This document shows, in pieces, positions 57,338-64,000 of a stretch of 64,000 nt of DNA. Source of the stretch: Ligustrum vulgare (Eukaryota; Streptophyta; Magnoliopsida; Lamiales; Oleaceae); assembly GCA_963555705.1 (NCBI GenBank), contig OY743171.1:20025352-20089351 (forward strand), in the 5' to 3' direction. Under the pieces are notes generated by a model. The model saw nothing but the letters and a program-made list of their open reading frames with translations. It searched no databases and was not told the DNA's origin. Both the position numbers and the translations under genes were made by a program. Every line of letters begins with the position of its first letter. Position 1 is the first letter of the stretch.

Positions 57338-59361
57338 TAGGAATGGCAACGGGGCGAGTTTGGGGCGGTGATGCATTTCCCTGTCCCCATTCCTGCTTAA
57401 ACGAGGACTGGGCGGGGATGTCAAAATCCGCATTTACATCCCCATTTATTTTTTTAAATGCTTGAATGTAATTTTAGATAAGAGCATAAGCCAATTCACC
57501 ATTGTCAATTAGAGTGTTCTTCAGCTGGACAATAAGTCACATTGTTAGAGAGTAAAGTCTTATAATTATCGAGAAAAATTTGATGTATTGAATATGTAGA
57601 ATAACCTGTTACCTTTTACATTGATTAAAAAAAAAACAGACTGTTATAATAATGAATAGATTCACCATTCCATCCTCCTATCCCCAACCAATATTAATAA
57701 CAAGAAAAATACAAGAACAATGTGTATGACAAAGATAAAATGACTGGGCCGATCATATGCCTTGAAAACGATTAATATCAAAATGATTAATACGTACAAC
57801 TTGTCTACTTTATAAATCCTCTTCCCTAATATTTAACAGCTTAGCTACAATTACATTTAATAACAACTCAATATTAAATTAGACAAAGTTAATTCTTGTT
57901 CAAGCATCTAATTTTCAAAAGAACAACCACATTGCACGATATGAAATTCTTCATTCAACTACTTGGAATCTCAAAGCAATATGGCTCCTACATTACAAAA
58001 AAGAAAGTTATATTATATTTAGGAATTGCATGTACATCATTTCTATAGTTGAGAAATTTGGATTAATTTAAAAAAATAATTTACCGCATCTTCCATTTCC
58101 CCATATGTGTATTGTGAACAAATTCCAATGTATGAAGAAGTTGAAGAATTTTTTTTCTTAAAAGAAACAAAAGAAAAAATAAGTCAACAATGAAGAAATT
58201 ACTTAAATAACATAAAATCAAATCGAGTACTATATTGAACATACCATGAATCTCCGCCCAAATCCAATCCTGTGCACACATCAATGCCTCCAAAGTGTTC
58301 GGGTTAGCCTACTTCCATAAGGACTGACGAACCTATCACTTGTATTGAATGCAGACTCAAAGGCTACCGTGGAAACTGGAATAGCCAAAATATCTCTTGC
58401 AACTAGATGCAAAATAGGATATTTGGTTGAATTTTCCTTCCTCTATCCTAATAAGTCAAAATCTGTAGATCCAGGAAATATAGGCTCCTCCAAAAACATA
58501 TCTAGCTTGTCTTTTGTGATTTTAGTACTAGAAGTGTTGCAAATAAATTCATCAAAACCAGCCAAAAGTCCAACTTCTCCAAGATTAGATGGTAGGTCAT
58601 ACTCATAAGAAGGACTTGAATAAGAAAAAGGAGTACTATGACTTGAAGTTTTTTTCCCATCACACTCTTTAACTAACTTCTTACAATGTCCTACAATCTT
58701 TTCAGTTTCAATACGTGCACCCTCTAGTCCATAAATCCTAGGGAAGTAAAACTCAACCAACTTCAACTTGAATTGAGGATCAAGTACAATCACTACAGCC
58801 AATACACCGTGTATGACAGTCCAATACTTGTCAAATCTTTCAATCATACTAGACGCCATTGATCTAATTTCACCACAGTCTGATGTACTCCAATTACGAA
58901 GTGACAATTTTATTTCACAAATATTGGGAAAGTAGAGATTAGCTGTTGGATACTTAGTCCCAGAAAACATTTGGGTGGCACGATAAATCAACTCAATCCT
59001 CTTACAAATCTCTCTTGCTAACCCCCATTCTTCATAACTAGGCAAACACTTGTATTAGGTATCCCTTTGATTCAAACGTGGAAAAACAGTCTCATATTCT
59101 AAAGCAACACGAAGCATCAAATACGTGGTGTTCTATCTAGTTTTATAGTAAAGAGCCAACTTCTTAGTACAATGAATCTATAATTGCCTAACTGCTGACT
59201 CAAACTTTTCCACCCTTTTTGGTGTTGCTATCCAATAAACAACACTATTCCTAATATTTTCAACACTCGCACTAATCACAGCCAACCCCTCTTTCACTAT
59301 TAAATTCAAGATATTAGCACAATAGTGCATGTGAAAGAATTCTTTGTTAACCAACAACGAG
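57338..59361 (-). mobile_element. hAT transposon relic, 5' part lost to a CACTA insertion
   Basis: The end at 57338 reads TAGGAATGGCAACGGGGCG, a plant hAT-type terminus, followed by GGGCGGGGATG-rich subterminal DNA. The transposase relic follows on the minus strand. Its other terminus is not visible beyond the CACTA end at 59362. Confidence 0.65.
58240..59361 (-). pseudogene. hAT-family transposase (RICESLEEPER-like), C-terminal two thirds
   Basis: It starts truncated at 59361 with FFHMHYCANILNLIVKEGL, the conserved HxxCxxHxLNL-like block with its histidine changed. It continues through ISASVENIRNSVVYW and, after stops near 59180 and 59150, SYEEWGLAREICKRIELIYR and a long intact stretch to 58443 (LYFPNICEIKLSLRNW, MIERFDKYW, VLDPQFKLKLVEFYFPRIYG). 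A stop at the expected WW dipeptide precedes the C-terminal dimerisation block KYPILHLVARDILAIPVST, then FESAF, RLTRTL and, one frameshift later, EALMCAQDWIW. Multiple stops and a shift show it is inactive. Confidence 0.9.
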
Positions 59362-60270
59362 CTCTACAAGAAAAATCAGCGAATAAGACGAAAATTAGAG
59401 ATGACGCATTTTGTCGTCGCTAAAACTTCAATTTTTAGGGACGACAATGTTGTCGTCGCAAATAGTGTACTATTTGCGACGACAAATAGAGACGACAAAA
59501 AGTCGTCTCTAATGATTAGGAATTAGAGACGACAAATTAGCCGTCTCTAACACTGAGAAAATAGAGACGACAAAGTTGTCTCTAATTCTAAATTATTACA
59601 GACGGCAAATTTTGTCATCTCTAATAACTGATAAATAGAGACGACAGTTTTTTCGTCTCTAACACCTTAATTAGAGACGACTTTGTCGTCTCTATTTACC
59701 TGTTATTAGAGACGACAATGTGTCGTCCCTAATTCCCAGAAATAGAGACGACTTATGTTGTCTCTAATTTCTAGAAATAGAGACGACATTTTTCTCGTCT
59801 CTAATTAGTGGGAATACAGACGACATTGTCGTCTCTAATTGTAAGTGAAAATGCGGGAAGCTTCTCGCGCGAGGAATTAGCGACGACAAAATGTCGTCTC
59901 TATTTCATTTCTGTATAAATGCTATTGCAGACGTTTTTCTTGCATTTTCTTGATAAATTTTACACATTTCCTCAATTTTTTTCTCTCTAATTTTACTTCA
60001 TCTCTTAGACATGATATTTGGACACTTTCGAACAAAAAATCTTCTGTAATTTTGGTACGGTACTCCAAAGCTTCTGTATTTTATAGAGTTTTTAAACGAT
60101 TAATTAATAATATTTTTCGTCCTCTTTTATGTCAGTTTCTACTGTCTACGTTGTTCTTGGAGTTTATAGTGGTTGCTTGACGAAGTTGAAAAGTGAAAAA
60201 TTTACGTTAGTGGTAAGTTATTTTTATTTAATTTTAATTTCTTGTTAATGTTTTTTTACACTTAATTGAA
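59362..60270. mobile_element. CACTA-type terminus with a hairpin array
   Basis: CTCTACAAGAAAAATCAGCG is close to the CACTACAAGAAAAA terminus of plant CACTA elements and cuts the hAT frame exactly. About 59395-59930 is an array of short inverted repeats built from TAGAGACGAC and its inverse. Beyond this, 59950-60180 has a plus-strand frame of 76 codons with no recognised domain. The opposite end was not found, so it is truncated; an inverse-like TTTTTCTTGCATTTTCTTG at 59935 could be a decayed end of a small derivative. Confidence 0.65.
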
Positions 60271-60277
60271 TTTGAAT

Positions 60278-60620
60278 TGAACTTAGATCATCCAGAATGT
60301 ACATGTTAAACTACATGTTAGTGAAATAAAGTAGTTAGATGTTGAAAAATGGTGTACAATGGATAAGTTAAATTACATGTTAAGTGAATATTTTTTAACA
60401 CATGTTAACTAGTTTGTTAAATTTGACTAGCAATTTAGTGGATAACATGACAATGTTAAATTGAAAAATTCCCCAAAAATCTTATTATTTTTTCTTTTGT
60501 TCTTTAATTTTTTAATATTCATAAATAAAATAATTTTTTTAATTTCATATTATATAATTTAATTCAATCTTCAAAATGATTACCATATTAAAATATAAAT
60601 TTTCCTATTTTAAAAATAAA
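60278..60620. repeat. Inverted, truncated copy of the 4636-5453 MITE
   Basis: In reverse it shares TTGTACACATTTTTCAACAT, TAGTTAACATGTGTTAAAA, ATTTAACATTGTCATG and TTATATAATTTAATT with the 4.6-kb copy. It stops abruptly at a Helitron-like terminus. Confidence 0.6.
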
Positions 60621-60660
60621 CTATTATTTTACCCGTGCGATGCACGGAAGTTATTATCCA
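60621..60660 (-). repeat. Helitron-like 3' hairpin
   Basis: On the minus strand CCGTGCATCGCACGG is followed by GTAAAATAATAG. The stem matches the plant Helitron 3' hairpin; CTAG would be expected where ATAG is read, and the next base is T. It sits exactly where the MITE copy is cut. Confidence 0.45.
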
Positions 60661-60726
60661 CAATATCGAATTCAATAAGTATTCGTAAAATTTTAGTGCT
60701 TATACATAATCAACACATTTATAAAT

Positions 60727-60728
<2 letters not shown>

Positions 60729-60765
<37 letters not shown>
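60729..60765. repeat. Poly-A tract of 37
   Basis: Uninterrupted run of 37 A residues. It could be the tail of a retroposon or a slippage tract. Apart from the family 2 copy at 61380, the AT-rich bases up to 61974 show nothing else assignable; minus-strand frames at 61690-61953 are AT-rich chance frames. Confidence 0.9.
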
Positions 60766-60767
<2 letters not shown>

Positions 60768-61379
60768 ATTCTATATTACAATAATATTAGAATTTAAAAA
60801 ATAATATAAGTAATTCAAAATATTAAAAAATTCTTTGAATAGTAAACATCAATTTATATATTTAAATAATAAATTATTATTGATTTCAATAATTTTTATG
60901 AATTATTAATAACTTCTTTGAAAATGTAAATTTAGTAATTTTTTAATGGTATATCATATTTGATATAATATTATGTAGCACGAATATTGATGCATGTGAA
61001 AGGTTATGCATATTTCTCGTAACTGTTACATTTGCCTCTCGTATTTAACGTACTTTTTAATTTTCATTCAAAAACATCAATCACAATAATTCAAATAAAT
61101 AGTTGTCAAAATATTTGAATTTAACCAATAAAACTTTATTTGCAAAAATAAGTAGTCGAAATAATAATTTTGAAAATCTAGCGATTATCATGATACGACA
61201 ACCGAGTAAAGTTGAAAATTAAACAATTATACATAAAATTATACCCTTTAATCTTTAAAATTTTTATTAAAATTAAGAATGATTAAAAAATATTAATCAT
61301 CTATTAATATTATTAACTAAAAACAAAAATCAAATTATTGAATCTTCAATAGTAACATTCGTTCAATAACTTTTTCAAT

Positions 61380-61497
61380 AAATTATTTATAAGCAGCACA
61401 TTTTTTCAACCACTTTTTAATCACATGTTTTTTCAAAACTATTTCTCAACCACACATTTTACATCAAAACAAAATTATAGTTGCTGAACAGAGGCTC
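61380..61497. repeat. Dispersed repeat family 2, copy g
   Basis: TTTCAACCACTTTTTAATCAC, CAACCACACATTTTACATC and a closing GAACAGAGGCTCA match the other copies. Confidence 0.6.
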
Positions 61498-61974
61498 AAT
61501 TTATTAAAATATTTAATAATAATATATAATATATATTTTAGAAAATATGATTTGTAATATTATAACAAATTATTCGATCATTAATAATTAAAAGACTATT
61601 TAATTATTGATGGCTACGCATAGAATTTATAATAAGAACAACAAATAAATAATAAATCAAAGATTAAATAATAATTTTAATACTGATGATTAAAAATATT
61701 GATTGAACTCATTTAATACTAATGTTAATAATAAAAATAATAATAAATATAACAAAAATATACAAATAACAATATGTGTTTTTTTTAACAGTGGAAACGA
61801 AGTACAGACACATATGGATAAAAGTTGAATAAAACTGAACAGAATACGGGGTAAGTCCATCGAATTTGCAAACGGTGTTGCAGCATTTATAAGAATTGCA
61901 ATTACACAAAATAAGCTAATTTTTTTCACTACCTCCATTATGCAATTGCGCACGGATCCAATTTCACAACCAAG

Positions 61975-64000
61975 TCACAAACCACACTTCTTCTCTACGC
62001 TCTCCGTCTCACTCCCCGTCTCTGCTCTCTCCAGTGTACTGCCACTGCTCACCTACTCCATCGCGCCACCGCCGCCTCTGCTAGCACATCGCCGGTAAAT
62101 GCTTCGGTTTTTGCTCTCCCATTACCATTTGTAAGTAAAACCGATTCCAAAAATCCACAAAGTCACGACTTCGCTCTCAAGTCTGTATCTCCCGCTCCAG
62201 TTTTCCCTTTTCCCTCTCTCTTCTTCTGTATTGATTATTTCTCCACTATAACCTAGCCGTGATATAGTTTTCGAGAAGTGCTGAAGTGAAAAATTTGTAG
62301 TGGATTGCATAAAAACGAGTTGGAGCATACGGATTCTAGGTTAGGGATTTGAGAGATTTCATTCTTGGATAATGTTTTTTTTTTTTTAGCTTTCTTATTT
62401 TCTTGAATTTTTTGCTACCCAGACAGTCAAAAAGAAAGGAAATAGGGGTAGGGGAGCTTTGTTATTTTCGTGAATTTGTTGCTGCCCAAAAATTTGAAAT
62501 GAAACAGGAAATAGAGGTAGTGGATGCAAGAACATATCTTGAAATCCTGTCGGTCTTTTAGTTGTAGTTAGAGCTCTGATATTAATTCTTCATATTTGAT
62601 TTTAATAAAAGGTTTGAAAGAGGATTTTGTCTCACTGCTTTCTGTTTGTTGACCTTCATGTAATAGAGATGAAAGAATATCCTCTGCTATGTATCCTGTG
62701 TATATAACAAAATTGATGGTAAATGGTCCAGAAACTTGTTGGCTTTGAATTTGGTGTTACTGAGAAGCTTGTTCTGAATGTGCGGGTTTGCTTTTTACAT
62801 TTAGGAAGTTGAATTTTCTGGGTCATATTTTACTTTTATGCTACTGGTTTGGCTATTACATTTTTACCGCACACAATGTCATTCAAAAGATGACTAGCGA
62901 AGTGAGGCATGGGAATTTTGATCATACATCTAACTATGGACTCTGCTGCATCCAATTCCATTGATTCCGGCTGTCAAATAGAGGAAATAGAGTATGGTGT
63001 TTAAGTAGGACCAAGTTGGAGACGAAATGAAAAGGACCTTGGTTTTCACCTTTATGTCGAATGGCCTTGTGAAATGTCTTAAACATTGATCAACCCTCTT
63101 CTTCCTCACCCTCCCCCTACGGCATACCAACCGCCTTGCTTCTCAACCTATTGTCCCCGCATCTCCACCATACCCCTGCATATCACCCTCCTCTACCTCT
63201 CTTGCAGCTTCTCCTCCGGCCTCCCCTCAGACCTTGGCCTCTTATACCCCATTCACTTAGGAGCTTCTTGAGAGTCTCTAAAGTGACATGTTAACAAGTG
63301 GGAGTGGAATAGGGAAGGGAGAGGGAGCAAGGCTTTAGGGAGGTGGAGGATGGGGTAGGCCATAGGAGGAGAAGGATGAAGCCATGTCTATAGAGGAAGA
63401 GGATACTTCTTTTAACAAGGATAAAACTGCCCTTGTAGTGCTAAAGCTAAGAAACATGGACACGGGCACCAAGTTTTTTTAAAAATTAGGACATGGACAC
63501 ATCGTTTTAAATTATTTTAAAATTGTACATTTATAGGTATATCTTTATTTATTTTCAAAAAAAAAGGTATTTCTTTATTTGTATACTTCTTACATATCAA
63601 TAATTTTTTGAGTTTTGTTTTATGTTGGTGAAATATTTTTAAATTAGCTATTTCTTATATTAAAAATACCTTTGAGTTTAACTATATTTATATTACTATG
63701 GGCAGAGAAAGAAAAATGCATGTAGTAGATGTAAAACAGATTTGACATGAGAAGTTTTTGGAACTTTTCTCACAATATCTCTGACTTTCTTAGAGAAATG
63801 TTCTAAAAATCATTTTTTTTTTAATTTTATATTCCAGAATATACAAAATGGGACTTTTTGTGTCCATTATGTGTTGGGAATATTTTCCTTGCATATTTGA
63901 ACTATAAAGCATATGACAGTATAGGACACGACATGATTTGTGTAATGTTTCCCCGAGGAGTGTCCCAGAAGTATCATTTGAGTATCAAAAACTTAAAAAT
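61975..64000 (+). other. Possible 5' end of a gene running off the right edge
   Basis: Bases 61975-62095 form a CT-rich leader-like stretch (TTCTTCTCTACGCTCTCC, CACCGCCGCCTCTGC) ending at GCCGGTAAATG, a good donor. This resembles a plant 5' untranslated first exon. Composition then shifts to T-rich, intron-like DNA from 62340 on. I see no convincing coding exon before 64000. The 61- to 68-codon frames at 62122-62328, 62930-63130 and 63086-63271 lack domains. 63455-63500 has a GACACGGGCACC / GGACATGGACAC phrase seen in repeats. Confidence 0.35.

Noticed and set aside
59344..59526. 60-codon frame at the CACTA terminus
   Set aside because: It translates the hairpin array and is not conserved coding sequence.
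1..64000. CRISPR arrays, bacterial operons, rRNA or tRNA genes
   Set aside because: The repeats lack the spacing and spacer pattern of CRISPR arrays, composition and introns are those of a plant nucleus, and I recognised no tRNA or rRNA sequence. TGGTATCAGAGC is a primer-binding site, not a tRNA gene.

Overview
This is plant nuclear DNA, almost certainly from a eudicot. It is AT-rich and dominated by plant transposon superfamilies: chromovirus, Tat/Athila and copia LTR elements, CACTA, hAT, Stowaway, Harbinger-like and Helitron. One recognisable host gene has plant-type GT-AG introns. I cannot name the species. Nearly all open frames are short and lie inside repeats, so this is a repeat-rich intergenic interval with one gene near 28-29 kb and the possible start of another at the right edge.

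Layout: 1-930 is the end of a long chromovirus (Tekay-type) LTR, abutting a copia 3' end (to about 1.9 kb). 2-9 kb holds small DNA transposons: two nested MITEs (4636-5453), an hAT-type MITE (6496-7347), a Stowaway (8658-8941) and two dispersed MITE-like families. 10236 to about 12060 is a Helitron relic on the minus strand, with fragments of the PIF1-like helicase. 13068-25224 is a four-level nest: a gag-protease LTR retrotransposon with target duplication AGGAG; a CACTA transposon in its right LTR; a solo LTR in that (duplication GTTGA); and a second solo LTR in that (duplication GCAGG).

27910-29297 (minus) is a three-exon cytochrome b561/DOMON protein gene with a frameshift in exon 3. 29.7-34.4 kb holds hAT-type and Harbinger-type elements. 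35675-36906 is an Athila/Tat-type LTR with its primer-binding site.

37728-56712 is a truncated minus-strand Tat-lineage retrotransposon: an LTR, then an extra gene on the opposite (plus) strand of the Transposase_28 (putative gypsy-type transposon) family, then a decayed RT-RNaseH-RNaseH-integrase pol. The extra gene is split by a complete 10.4-kb chromovirus-type element (40812-51185, duplication CAGTG) whose two 3025-bp LTRs look identical although its internal region has almost no coding capacity. This is a recently moved, non-autonomous, LARD-like element. 57338-59361 is an hAT transposase pseudogene cut by a CACTA terminus made of about twelve short hairpins. 60-62 kb is AT-rich repeat debris, and 61.97 kb onward may be the 5' end of a gene leaving the window.

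The transposons do not form a pathway. Their order is readable from target duplications and LTR divergence, and the youngest event appears to be the LARD-like insertion.
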